From Clavibacter californiensis (GTDB lineage Bacteria > Actinomycetota > Actinomycetes > Actinomycetales > Microbacteriaceae), in NCBI RefSeq assembly GCF_021952865.1, contig NZ_CP040792.1, positions 930,001 to 994,000 on the forward strand: a stretch of 64,000 nucleotides of DNA, read 5' to 3'. Of this stretch, positions 25,829-34,462 are shown one piece after another; the first letter of the stretch is position 1, and every line of letters starts with the position of its first letter. Under the pieces are notes generated by a model. The model was not told where the DNA came from. It searched no databases and saw only the letters and a list, made by a program, of their open reading frames with translations. The position numbers and the translations under genes are program-made.

Positions 25829-27355
25829 TCACCGGTCCTTGATCTCGTCGTAGGCCGCCAGGGCCCGCTGCCGGGACTCCTTCAGGTCGACGATCGGCGC
25901 CGGGTACGCCGCGAGCCCGCCGTCAGCCGAGTCCTCCGCGCCGTCCTCCGCGCTCGCGACGAGGTCGCCCGTCGCCTTCCACGGCTCGTGCACCACGTCC
26001 CGCGGTGCGTGCGCCAGCTCGGGCACGTACGAGCGGATGTACTCGCCCGACGGGTCGAACTTCTGCCCCTGCAGCACCGGGTTGAAGACGCGGAAGTAGG
26101 GGGCGGCGTCGGCGCCGGATCCCGCGACCCACTGCCAGCTCGCCGCGTTGTTCGCGGCGTCCGCGTCGACGAGCGTGTCCCAGAACCACTGCTCGCCGTG
26201 GCGCCAGTCGATCAGCAGGTTCTTGATGAGGAACGAGGCCACGACCATCCGCACGCGGTTGTGCAGGTGCCCGTCCTTCCAGAGCGCGCGCATGCCCGCG
26301 TCGACGAGCGGCACCCCCGTCTCGCCCCGCTGCCACGCGCCGAGGGTCTCATCGGTCGGTTCGTCCCACGGGAACGCATCGAAGCGCGGCACGAAGTTGC
26401 GGGTGGCGAGATCCGGCTGGTGGTAGAGCAGGTGGTAGCTGAACTCGCGCCAGCCCAGCTCGGAGAGGAACTTGGTGGCGTTGACCTCGTCCCCGCCCAC
26501 CTTCCTGCCGCGCGTGCGCTGGATCCGGTGCCACACCTGGAACGGGCTCACCTCGCCCCAGCGCAGGTACGCCGACAGCCGCGACGTGGTCGTCGCCGCG
26601 GGCTCGTCACGCTGAGCGGCGTAGTCCTCGAGCTCGTGGTGGACGAAGTCCTCGAGGCGCTGGAGGCCGGCCGCCTCGCCGGGATCGCACGCCTCGCGGA
26701 GGCCGGCCGCCCAGTCGGGCTTCGTCGGCAGCAGGCCCCAGCCGTCGAGGTCGTCCGAGCGGGGTGCCTGTCGCAGCGCGTCGAGCTCCTTCGGCGCGGG
26801 CAGCGGCTTCCGCGGCTCCTCCCGCTCCTGCGCGGCCTTCCAGAACGGGGTGTACACGCGGAACGGCTCGCCCTGCTTGTTCGTCACCGTCCACGGCTCG
26901 ACGAGCAGCGATCCCTGGAAGCTGCGGACGTCGAGACCCCGGTCGCCGAGGTCCTTCTTGATGCCGGTGTCGACCGCGATCTCCGCGCCCCCGTAGCGCC
27001 GGTTCCACAGCACCGCGCCGGCGCCGACCTCGCGCACGAGCGCGTCGACGACGTCGGCGGCCTTCCCCCGGCGCAGCACGAGCGGCGAGCCGAGCTCCCG
27101 CAGCGACTCCCCGAGGCGCGACAGGCTCATGTGCAGCCACCAGCGCGCGGCGCCGCCGAGCGGCCGGATCCCGTCGCTCTCCTCGTCGAGCACGTAGAGC
27201 ACGACGACGGGCTCGCCCCGCTCGACCGCCGCGTGCAGCGCGGGATTGTCGGCCACGCGGAGGTCGTCGCGCAGCCAGACGATGCTGGGGCCGTGCGCCT
27301 CCTCGGCGCCCTCCCTGTCCGTGGATCCGTGGTCGGGGGCGTCGTCGTCGCTCAT
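25829..27355 (-). CDS. phr: deoxyribodipyrimidine photolyase (cryptochrome/photolyase family)
   Basis: This 508-residue FAD enzyme repairs UV pyrimidine dimers with light. The N-terminal photolyase domain begins SIVWLRDDLRVADNPALH. The FAD domain has LSAYLRWGEVSPFQVWHR, LGWREFSYHLLYH, VPLVDAGMRALWKDGHLHNRVRMVVASF, and WFWDTLVDADAANNAASWQWVAGSGADAAPYFRVFNP, all typical of class I CPD photolyases. TAGGCT (27367-27362) lies six bases before the ATG, so it looks leaderless. No SOS box is visible. Confidence 0.95.
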   Translation of the reverse strand: MSDDDAPDHGSTDREGAEEAHGPSIVWLRDDLRVADNPALHAAVERGEPVVVLYVLDEESDGIRPLGGAARWWLHMSLSRLGESLRELGSPLVLRRGKAADVVDALVREVGAGAVLWNRRYGGAEIAVDTGIKKDLGDRGLDVRSFQGSLLVEPWTVTNKQGEPFRVYTPFWKAAQEREEPRKPLPAPKELDALRQAPRSDDLDGWGLLPTKPDWAAGLREACDPGEAAGLQRLEDFVHHELEDYAAQRDEPAATTTSRLSAYLRWGEVSPFQVWHRIQRTRGRKVGGDEVNATKFLSELGWREFSYHLLYHQPDLATRNFVPRFDAFPWDEPTDETLGAWQRGETGVPLVDAGMRALWKDGHLHNRVRMVVASFLIKNLLIDWRHGEQWFWDTLVDADAANNAASWQWVAGSGADAAPYFRVFNPVLQGQKFDPSGEYIRSYVPELAHAPRDVVHEPWKATGDLVASAEDGAEDSADGGLAAYPAPIVDLKESRQRALAAYDEIKDR

Positions 27356-27438
27356 GGATCGAGCCTAGGACGGCGCCACGTGGGCGACCGGAGCGAGGTC
27401 GCTTCGCGCACGGCGCCCGGCGGCACGTAATATCGCAC

Positions 27439-28884
27439 ATGGCAGTGCGCGTCCGTCCGGGTCCGACCGCCCACCCGAGACCCGCCGTCGTCGAGAGCCC
27501 CATGGACAATCAGAGCACGCCCCTGCCCCCGCCCGAGCACCCCGGGCGTTCGTCGCGCGACGCCGTCGCGGCGGTCGTGGTGGCGGGCGAAGCGGGCTCC
27601 ACCATCGCGGCCACGCTGACGTCGATCCTCGGTCAGACCCTGCCCCCGGCGCGCGTGGTCGTCGTGGTCGCCGGCAGCCGCGACGACACCTTCGCCGTGG
27701 CGCGGACCTTCAACGGACGCCACGCGCATGCTCTCGCCGGCACGGGTCCCGCTGCCACGACGGTCACGGTCATCGACCGCGGCCCGCGCGAGAGCTCGCT
27801 GCGGTCCGTGTACGGCTTCGCCCTCCGGCTGGTCGGCGACGCGGGGCGCGTCCTCCTCGTCGCGCCCGACGCCGAGCTGAAGCCCGACGTGCTCGAGCTC
27901 CTCGTCGCCGCCCTCGAGCGTGATCCGGGTGCCCGCTCGGTGTCCGCCAGCCTCGATCCGCGCCCGAGCGGATCCCACGGCCCCCTCGCGGGTGCGCTCC
28001 GGCTCCTGCAGCGCCACTGGGCCATGGGCGCCGTCGAGACCGGCGCCGACCTCGGCCTCACCGGCCCGGTCCCGCTCGCTCCGGCCACGCTCCTGCGGCT
28101 CCCCGCGGCTGACGTGTCGTCCTCGTCGGCCGCCTCGCCGGAGGGGATCCTCACGGATCTCCTGGCCGGGGACGACCGCTCGGCCCTCGTCCCCGGCGCG
28201 CGCGCCCGGGTCGACACCGCCGTCACCTGGGGGATCATGCGCGAGCGACGCGACCGGTGGGGCGCGCACGTCACCCGGCTCGCGCGCGGCGGCTCGCCCG
28301 CCGACGTCGGCGACCGGCGTCGCGCCCGCCTGGCGTCCCTCCGCATCGGCGTCGGGCCCGTCCTCCGGATCGTGGCCTACGGCCTGGTGGCGCTGTACCT
28401 GGCCGCCGCGGGGATGCAGGGGATGCTGGAGCCCGCGTGGTGGTGGGCCGTCCCCGTCGTGGTGCGGCTGCCCCTGCACATCCGCACCCTCCGCCGGATC
28501 CGCGAGCGCACCGCCGCCGACGTCCTCTTCGGCGCGACGTTCCTGCCGCTCGAGGCAGCCGAGGCGGCGTACGGCGTCTCCCGGATCCGCGACGGCCTGC
28601 ACCGGCTCGCTCACCGCGGCCGCCGCCGCGGGGGCGGGGCGGCCGAGGCGGTGCCGCCCTTCTCCCGGGTGGACGCCGTCGCCGCCGCAGCGGTGGCCCT
28701 GGTCGTCGTCGGCGTGCTCGTCGTCGCCGAGGTCGGTGGCCCCGCAGCGGCTGGCCTCACCACGATGGTCGGCTGGGCTGCGTGCGTCGTGACCGCCGCC
28801 GACCTCGTGATGGCGCTGCTGCGTCTGCTCGTCGCCCACGGCGGGCCGTTCGCCCGTCCGAGCGCGAGTGGATCCGCGGCCTAG
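27439..28884 (+). CDS. GT2-like glycosyltransferase-fold membrane protein
   Basis: The 481-residue protein has an N-terminal GT-A-like domain (AVVVAGEAGSTIAATLTSILGQTLPPARVVVVVAGSRDDT; VLLVAPDAELKPDVLELL). About five membrane helices follow in the C-terminal third. The usual DxD is only weakly represented (DAE), so activity is uncertain. Such proteins move sugars across or along the cell envelope. A TAATAT -10 (27428-27433) lies five bases before ATG 27439, suggesting a leaderless start; ATG 27502 is the alternative. The stop shares CTAG with the opposing marR gene. Confidence 0.65.
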   Translation: MAVRVRPGPTAHPRPAVVESPMDNQSTPLPPPEHPGRSSRDAVAAVVVAGEAGSTIAATLTSILGQTLPPARVVVVVAGSRDDTFAVARTFNGRHAHALAGTGPAATTVTVIDRGPRESSLRSVYGFALRLVGDAGRVLLVAPDAELKPDVLELLVAALERDPGARSVSASLDPRPSGSHGPLAGALRLLQRHWAMGAVETGADLGLTGPVPLAPATLLRLPAADVSSSSAASPEGILTDLLAGDDRSALVPGARARVDTAVTWGIMRERRDRWGAHVTRLARGGSPADVGDRRRARLASLRIGVGPVLRIVAYGLVALYLAAAGMQGMLEPAWWWAVPVVVRLPLHIRTLRRIRERTAADVLFGATFLPLEAAEAAYGVSRIRDGLHRLAHRGRRRGGGAAEAVPPFSRVDAVAAAAVALVVVGVLVVAEVGGPAAAGLTTMVGWAACVVTAADLVMALLRLLVAHGGPFARPSASGSAA

Positions 28885-29324
28885 GCCTCGGCGACGCTCC
28901 CGCGCAGCTTGTCGGTGAGCGCGCGCAGCGTGTTCAGCTCGTCGACCGTGAGCGCCCCGCCCACGGTCGAGGCGATGGACTCCATGTGCACGCGCGCGAC
29001 CGCGCGGAAGGCCGCGTCGCCGGCATCGGTGAGCCGCACGATCGTGGCCCGCCCGTCGCTCTCGTCGCCGCACTTCACGACGAGGCCCCGCGCGACGAGG
29101 CGGTCGATGAGGCGGCTCACGCTGGGCTGCGTGAGGAGGACGTGCTGGTTGAGCTCGCGCAGGCGGAGGCGGCCCTCGGGCTGGCGGGAGATGTTGAACA
29201 GCACGTCGTACTCGTTGAACGAGAGGTCGCGGCTGGGGAACTCGGCGGTGAGGCGGCGCATGACGCTGACCTGCGCCCGGAAGAGCGACTCCCAGGCCCG
29301 CACGGCGTCCGCTGTCTCGCCCAC
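28881..29324 (-). CDS. MarR-family transcriptional regulator
   Basis: The 147-residue winged-helix regulator shows AEFPSRDLSFNEYDVLFNISRQPEGRLRLRELNQHVLLTQPSVSRLIDRLVARGLVVKCGDESDGRATIVRLTDAG, the MarR DNA-binding unit with its DxRAxxxxLT wing. I chose GTG 29324 because GAGGAGG lies six bases upstream; a longer frame from 29369 lacks a ribosome site. The ligand and targets are unknown. Confidence 0.88.
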   Translation of the reverse strand: MGETADAVRAWESLFRAQVSVMRRLTAEFPSRDLSFNEYDVLFNISRQPEGRLRLRELNQHVLLTQPSVSRLIDRLVARGLVVKCGDESDGRATIVRLTDAGDAAFRAVARVHMESIASTVGGALTVDELNTLRALTDKLRGSVAEA

Positions 29325-29438
29325 CAGGCCTCCTCGTCCGGTGCGCAACGCGATGACGGTCGGGCGCACTCTGTGGTGGCGAGTCTACTGAGCGGTGCCG
29401 CGGGCAACGGCCGCGCCGGAACGGCGCCGGACATGACT

Positions 29439-29472
29439 GAGGGCCGACCCCAGAGGCATGGGGCCGGCCCTC
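29439..29472 (-). terminator. hairpin, single mismatch, upstream of marR
   Basis: GAGGGCCGACCCC pairs with GGGGCCGGCCCTC (one A-C mismatch) around an 8-base loop. It should end transcription of the winged-helix regulator gene or of a small RNA starting near 29545. It sits 115 bases before the marR start. Confidence 0.65.
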
Positions 29473-29645
29473 TCCCTTGCACCAGGAGTGTCCTGCAATC
29501 ACATTCCGTCTCCACCGCCACAGCAAACGATGGGGACGAGAAGACTGTATAACGATCCCGTAACGCCGCGCTACCTAGAACCGGTCCGATGTGCTGGGAG
29601 ATCGCCGACAGCCCCGCAAGGACCATCTGAGCGACCGCGGCCGCC
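29473..29645. other. spacer between winged-helix gene and terminator, with promoter-like element
   Basis: This stretch has lower GC than its neighbours. On the minus strand, GTTACGGGATCGTTATACAG (29563-29544 region) contains a TTATAC-type -10 and a direct repeat CGTTA. A transcript from there would be about 100 nt and end at the hairpin 29472-29439. No protein frame is convincing. Confidence 0.3.
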
Positions 29646-30440
29646 TCAGAACAGGTCGGGCGACTGCGTGCTGGCGTGGTGGACGGCGACGTCCGCGTGC
29701 CGGTCGAACCGGTACCCGGCGCCCCGCACCGTGCGGACGATCTCCTCGTAGCGGCCGAGCTTGGAGCGCAGCCGGCGGACGTGCACGTCGATGGTGCGCT
29801 CGTTCGGCACGTCGTCACCGTCCGCGGCGGACCACAGCGAGGCGATGATCTCGGATCGCTCGATGGTGCGTCCCTCGCGGAGCACCAGGTACTGCAGGAG
29901 CTCGAACTCCTTGTAGGTGAGCGGGGCGGTCTCGCCGTCGAGCACGACGCGCTTGCGGGACAGGTCGACCGTCACGCCGCCGTCGACGCGGACGTCGTCC
30001 TCGGGCTGCTCGCGGTGCTGGGCCACGGCCGCCGGATCCTGCAGGGCGAGCCTGACCACGTCGATGTCGCGGCCGCCCGCGCCCTCGGGGGCGAGGGCGA
30101 CGGCGGCGTGGGTCTCGACGCCGGGGGCGAGCTCCGACGCCAGGCGCTTGAGTGCGGCGACGACGGTGCCGAGGTCGGTGCCCGCGGAGGCGGCCTTCAG
30201 CTCGTCGAGTCCGACGTAGATGGCGAAGCCGCGTGCCTCGGTGCCCTCGGGTACGGCACGGAGGCGGGCCGGGCGTGCGGGAGCGGCGGTCGGAGCCGGA
30301 GCGGTGGAGGTCGTGGCCGGAGCCGGGACGGCCTGCGGCCGGCGGAGCGGCGGGGCCAGGGGCGCAGCGGACCGGAGCGCGGGTGCGGCGGGGACGGATC
30401 GGAGGGAGGTGCGGGCGGGGTCGATGGTCGCGAGCGACAT
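29646..30440 (-). CDS. winged helix-turn-helix regulator (OmpR-type DNA-binding domain without receiver)
   Basis: The 264-residue protein has a C-terminal OmpR/PhoB-type domain: VTVDLSRKRVVLDGETAPLTYKEFELLQYLVLREGRTIERSEIIASLW, then RTIDVHVRRLRSKLGRYEEIVRTVRGAGYRF. The first about 65 residues are Ala/Pro-rich and probably disordered. Residues about 70-130 form a small domain (GFAIYVGLDELKAASAG...). There is no Asp phospho-acceptor, so it is not a classic response regulator. A leaderless short frame lies 150 bases upstream and may be its leader. Confidence 0.82.
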   Translation of the reverse strand: MSLATIDPARTSLRSVPAAPALRSAAPLAPPLRRPQAVPAPATTSTAPAPTAAPARPARLRAVPEGTEARGFAIYVGLDELKAASAGTDLGTVVAALKRLASELAPGVETHAAVALAPEGAGGRDIDVVRLALQDPAAVAQHREQPEDDVRVDGGVTVDLSRKRVVLDGETAPLTYKEFELLQYLVLREGRTIERSEIIASLWSAADGDDVPNERTIDVHVRRLRSKLGRYEEIVRTVRGAGYRFDRHADVAVHHASTQSPDLF

Positions 30441-30592
30441 GGCGGAGTCCTTGTGATGATGCGGGTGCGGCGCAGCTGGAGTGCGCGGGACCTCAGGGGA
30501 GTGCGAGACGCCTCAGTGGGCGGATGCGCCGGTGAAGGCGGGGAGGGTCGGCGACGGATGCGTCGCGGGACCGCTCAGGCGAAGGCGGCGGG

Positions 30593-30694
30593 TCAGGCCG
30601 ACATTCGACAGCACATCGCGACACGACCGGGCATCATCATGCCGGCGACTCCCGAGGCCTCGGCGGAGGTCAGGACGTGCGCGTTCAGGTTCAT
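30593..30694 (-). CDS. 33-residue leader-peptide candidate ending in Cys-Cys-Arg
   Basis: The ATG at 30694 opens a 33-codon frame ending GRVAMCCRMSA-stop. A TTGACA -35 (30730-30725), 18-base spacer and CAAGCT (30706-30701) place the predicted transcript start at or next to the ATG. Actinobacterial cysteine-attenuation leader peptides are likewise short and leaderless, and end in Arg/Cys-rich segments. Downstream on the same strand is the winged-helix regulator. Its coding status is inferred; the peptide could instead be a small independent protein. Confidence 0.5.
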   Translation of the reverse strand: MNLNAHVLTSAEASGVAGMMMPGRVAMCCRMSA

Positions 30695-30700
30695 GGGGAG

Positions 30701-30730
30701 AGCTTGCACGGATCCGTGCGTCCGTGTCAA
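30701..30730 (-). promoter_or_regulatory. promoter with consensus -35 for the short leader frame
   Basis: TTGACA, a perfect -35, is followed by 18 bases and CAAGCT. The spacer contains GCACGGATCCGTGC, a perfect 14-base palindrome that could be an operator. Confidence 0.55.
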
Positions 30731-30834
30731 CAGGAGGAGCCGGAATCGTGCGGGACGCGCAGGAATCGTGCGTGAGCGGACAGCGGCGCCCGCCCCCCGA
30801 GGGGAGCGGGCGCCGGAGAGCGCGAGGCGACGGA

Positions 30835-31473
30835 TCAGTGCGCAGCGGTGCCGTACAGGCGGTCGCCCGCGTCGCCGAGGCCCGGGATGATGTAGCCCAC
30901 CTCGTCGAGCCTCTCGTCGAGCGCGCCCAGCACGATGGTGACCTCGCGGCCCGCGGTCGCCTCCTCGACGGCCTTGAGGCCCTCGGGCGCGGCGATGAGG
31001 CAGATGCACGTGACGTCGACGGCGCCGCGGTCGAAGAGGTACTCGATGGCGGCGATGAGGGATCCGCCCGTCGCGAGCATGGGGTCCACGACGAAGCACT
31101 GGCGATTGGAGAGGTCGGTGGGGAGGCGCTCCGCGTAGATGTCGGGCTGGAGCGTCTCCTCGTTGCGCACCATGCCGAGGAAGCCGACCTCGGCGCTGGG
31201 CATGAGGCGCATCAGGCCGTCGAGCATGCCGAGGCCCGCGCGGAGGATGGGGACAACGAGCGGCTTCGGGTCGCTGAGGGTGAGGCCCTCGGCGGGCGCG
31301 ACCGGGGTCTGCACCGTGATGGTCTCGACCCGGACGTCGCGCGTGGCCTCGTAGGCGAGGAGCGTGACGAGCTCATCGGCCAGGCTGCGGAACACGGGGG
31401 AGGGGGTGGTGCGGTCCCGCAGCGCCGTCAGCTTGTGCGTGATGAGCGGGTGGTCGGCTACGTGGACTCGCAT
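30835..31473 (-). CDS. upp: uracil phosphoribosyltransferase
   Basis: This 212-residue enzyme salvages uracil to UMP with PRPP. It shows [18 protein letters not shown] at the N-terminus, [14 protein letters not shown], the PRPP loop [19 protein letters not shown], and the uracil-binding [17 protein letters not shown] prefer ATG 31473 (MRVHVADHP) with GGAG in front; a start at 31482 would add three residues. It is divergent from tadA. Confidence 0.96.
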
Positions 31474-31505
31474 AGGCTCCATTCAATCAGCAAGGGGGAT
31501 CGCGA

Positions 31506-31982
31506 TTGGACCTCCACGTGCCCGGCGACGTCGATCGCTGGATGGCCGTGGCGCTCGACGAGGCCCGGGCCTGCGCGGCCACCGGCGACGTGCCCGTGGG
31601 CGCGGTCGTGGTGGACGCATCCGGTGTCGTCATCGGGCGCGGGCGGAACCTCCGCGAGGCGCGGCAGGATCCCACCGCGCACGCCGAGGTGGAGGCGCTC
31701 CGCGAGGCCGCGACGACCACTGGCGAACGGCACCTCGTGGGCACGACGCTCGTCGTCACGCTGGAGCCGTGCGTGATGTGCGCGGGTGCGATCCTCGCGG
31801 CGCGCGTGCCGCGCGTGGTCTTCGGCGCGTGGGACGGGAAGGCGGGCGCGGCCGGATCCCTCTACGACGTGCTGCGCGACCGGCGGCTGCCGCATCGCGC
31901 GGAGGTGTTCGCGGGCGTGCGGGCGGCCGAGTGCGCGGAGCTCCTCGACGGCTTCTTCGCGGAGCGTCGCGCCGGCGCGTGA
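31506..31982 (+). CDS. tadA: tRNA-specific adenosine deaminase
   Basis: This 158-residue zinc deaminase converts A34 to inosine in tRNA-Arg(ACG), the tRNA found at 16963. The zinc ligands are in AHAEVEAL (HAE) and LEPCVMCAGAI (PCxxC), and the C-terminal helix ends ECAELLDGFFAERR. Start TTG 31506 follows AAGGGGG. TadA is normally essential. Confidence 0.94.
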   Translation: MDLHVPGDVDRWMAVALDEARACAATGDVPVGAVVVDASGVVIGRGRNLREARQDPTAHAEVEALREAATTTGERHLVGTTLVVTLEPCVMCAGAILAARVPRVVFGAWDGKAGAAGSLYDVLRDRRLPHRAEVFAGVRAAECAELLDGFFAERRAGA

Positions 31983-32086
31983 TCGTCGACGCCTGATTCG
32001 CCGTCCGGGACGGCCCCGTCGCCACCAGCCCGTCGCCAGGCAGGCACGCTCGGCGGCGACCGGGGCGTCGCGCGCCGGCTACCGGA

Positions 32087-32341
32087 TCAGCCCTGGCACT
32101 TGGTGCACCCAGGGCCCTGGTGCGGCGGGTGCGGGTTCCGTCCCCCGCTGCGTCCGTTCGTCGAGTGCGTGCTCCTGCGCTCCTGCGCCGTGATGTGCGC
32201 GTCGGAGGTGGCGGTGGTGGCCTGCGAGACGGAGGCGGTCGCAGGGTCGTGCCGGGTCTCGGCCTGGGCGGCGGAGTCCGCCGTGAGGAGCAGCCCCAGG
32301 GCGAGGGCGGTGGCTGCTGCGGCCTTCATGGCGTGCGTCAT
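32087..32341 (-). CDS. small secreted protein with C-terminal CxxC
   Basis: The 84-residue protein has a clear Sec signal peptide (MTHAMKAAAATALALGLLLTADSAAQA, cleavage about residue 27). A Thr/Ser/His-rich low-complexity middle follows, and the end is HPPHQGPGCTKCQG. Start ATG 32341 follows GAGGAG. Histidines and the CxxC suggest metal or redox binding, but no family is recognised. It is followed downstream by tadA, in convergent orientation. Confidence 0.6.
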   Translation of the reverse strand: MTHAMKAAAATALALGLLLTADSAAQAETRHDPATASVSQATTATSDAHITAQERRSTHSTNGRSGGRNPHPPHQGPGCTKCQG

Positions 32342-32509
32342 CGGTGTTCTCCTCGAGCGGTCGTCGTGCGTCGAGCGGGCGCTCGGGCATCGGATCCGGC
32401 CGGATCTCCAGGAGCCGTCCGCCCGACATCGTCGCACCGTGCGGCGGGGCGGCGCGCGAGGCGCCCACACCGTGCGGCGACGCTCACGGACCGGCGTGAC
32501 CGGCGGGGA

Positions 32510-33427
32510 TCAGCGCGTCGCGACCCGCACGTCGGGCTCGAGGTAGATGACGCGGGCGACCGGCACGGCCTCGCGCACGCGGCGCTCGATCGCATCGATC
32601 CCCGCGGCCACGTCGCCGAGCGAGCTGGTCGCGGGCATGGCGATCTTGGCGGCGACGAGCAGCTCGTCCGGGCCGAGGTACAGCGTCTTCATGTGGATGA
32701 TCGACTCGGCCTCGTGGCCCGCGGTGATGGCCGCGCGGATGGCCGCGAGATCCGGCTTCGAGGCGCCCTCGCCGACCAGGAGGCTGCTCATCTCGACCCC
32801 GAGGACCACCGCGACCGCCACCAGCAGCACGCCGATGAGCAGGGTGCCGATGCCGTCGTAGATGCCGTTCCCGGTGAGGATCGACGCGACGACGCCGAGG
32901 AGCGCGAACACGAGCCCGGAGAGCGCGGCCGTGTCCTCGAGCAGCAGCACGGGGAGCTCTGGGCTCTTGGCGCGGCGCACGAACTGCACCCACGTCTGGT
33001 CCCCCCGGAGCGGGTTCGACTCCTTGATGGCCGTGCGGAGCGAGAACGACTCGAGGGCGATCGCGATCAGGAGCACGACGATCGGCAGCCACGGCACGTC
33101 GAGCGGCTCGGGGTGCTCGATCTTGTGGATGCCCTCGTACAGCGAGTACACGCCGCCGACCGAGAACAGGATGATCGAGACGATGAAGGCGTAGACGTAG
33201 CGGACGCGGCCGTAGCCGAACGGGTGCTCGTCGTCCGCGAGGCGCTTCGCGCGCTTGCCGCCGACGAGCAGCAGGATCTGGTTGCCCGAGTCCGCGAGCG
33301 AGTGGACGCCCTCGGCGAGCATCGACGAGGATCCGGAGAAGAACGCCGCGATGAACTTGGTGATCGCGATGCCGACGTTGGCGGCGAGGGCGGCGAAGAT
33401 CGCCTTGCTGCCGTGCGATTCGCTCAA
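32510..33427 (-). CDS. cation diffusion facilitator (CDF) transporter
   Basis: This 305-residue metal/proton antiporter has six helices and a C-terminal cytosolic domain. Metal-site motifs are HSLADSGNQ in helix 2 (HxxxD replaced by S-x-x-D context) and LEDTAALSG in helix 5. The segment KRAKRLADDEHPFGYGRVRYVYAF is the conserved loop. It probably exports Zn, Mn or Fe. Start TTG 33427 is preceded by GGAGG; a longer frame to 33502 has no ribosome site. Confidence 0.9.
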   Translation of the reverse strand: MSESHGSKAIFAALAANVGIAITKFIAAFFSGSSSMLAEGVHSLADSGNQILLLVGGKRAKRLADDEHPFGYGRVRYVYAFIVSIILFSVGGVYSLYEGIHKIEHPEPLDVPWLPIVVLLIAIALESFSLRTAIKESNPLRGDQTWVQFVRRAKSPELPVLLLEDTAALSGLVFALLGVVASILTGNGIYDGIGTLLIGVLLVAVAVVLGVEMSSLLVGEGASKPDLAAIRAAITAGHEAESIIHMKTLYLGPDELLVAAKIAMPATSSLGDVAAGIDAIERRVREAVPVARVIYLEPDVRVATR

Positions 33428-33558
33428 GGCGGGACCTCCTCGACCGGCGAGGCGGCTCGGGCCGCCCGGGCGCGCGTGCCCCGGTCGCCTCAGCCTAGCC
33501 ACGCGCCGGGGGTGGCCGACGACCCGGTCGTGCGACGCCCGGTCTCTAGGATCGGGGC

Positions 33559-34434
33559 ATGCCCGACGCCTCCCGCCCCGCCCCGTCCGCCCCCGCCGAG
33601 GTCGTCCGCCTCCCCTCGCTCGCGATGCTCGGCACCGGATCCATGAACGGCGCGATCCTCGGCGGACTGCTGCAGCCGGGCGTCGAGGTCGACGGCGACG
33701 TGCGCGTGACCACCCGCTCGGCCGCCAGCGCGGCGGCGCTCGGCGAGCGGGACGGCGTCACCGCGTCGAGCGTCGAGGAGGACGCCGACGCCAACAGGCG
33801 CGCGGTCCGCGGCGCGCGCGTCGTGGTCGTGGGCGTGAAGCCCCACATGGTGCCCGACCTGCTGCGCGAGATCGCGGACGACCTGGATCCCGGCGCGCTC
33901 GTGATCAGCGTGGCGGCCGGCGTCACGATCGCGACCTTCGAGTCGCTGCTGCCCGCGCACGTGGCCGTGCTGCGCTCGATGCCGAACACGCCGTCGCTCG
34001 TCGGCCGCGGGGTCACGGGGCTCGCCGCGGGCAGTCGCTCGAGCCTCGAGGACCTGGCGCTCGCCCGCGCGGTGTTCGCCACGGTCGGCGACGTCGTGGA
34101 GGTGCCGGAGGCAAGGATCGACGCGCTCAGCACGATCTCCGGATCCGGCCCCGCCTACGTCTTCCTCCTGATCGAGGAGCTGACCCGCACGGCCGAGGCC
34201 AAGGGGTTCACTGCCGAGGAGGCGCGCGTGCTCGTGCAGGGGACCTTCCGCGGCGCGGTCGAGCTGCTGGCCGCGTCGGACGCGGAGCCCGCCGAGCTGC
34301 GCCGCCGGGTCACGAGCCCCAAGGGCACGACCGAGCGGGCCGTACAGGTGCTGCAGGCGGCGGATCTGTCGGGGCTCTTCGACCGCGCGACCGACGCCGC
34401 GCTCGCCCGGGCCCGCGAGCTCGCGGCCGGCTGA
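33559..34434 (+). CDS. proC: pyrroline-5-carboxylate reductase
   Basis: The 291-residue enzyme makes proline from pyrroline-5-carboxylate with NAD(P)H. It shows the Rossmann loop LAMLGTGSMNGAILGGL, VVVGVKPHMVPDLL, LRSMPNTPSLVGRGVTGL, and the C-terminal SGSGPAYVFLLIEELT and TSPKGTTERAVQVL. TAGGAT (33547-33552) six bases before the ATG suggests a leaderless mRNA. Confidence 0.96.
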   Translation: MPDASRPAPSAPAEVVRLPSLAMLGTGSMNGAILGGLLQPGVEVDGDVRVTTRSAASAAALGERDGVTASSVEEDADANRRAVRGARVVVVGVKPHMVPDLLREIADDLDPGALVISVAAGVTIATFESLLPAHVAVLRSMPNTPSLVGRGVTGLAAGSRSSLEDLALARAVFATVGDVVEVPEARIDALSTISGSGPAYVFLLIEELTRTAEAKGFTAEEARVLVQGTFRGAVELLAASDAEPAELRRRVTSPKGTTERAVQVLQAADLSGLFDRATDAALARARELAAG

Positions 34435-34462
34435 GCCCTCCGCACCCGCCCGAGGCCGCGGA

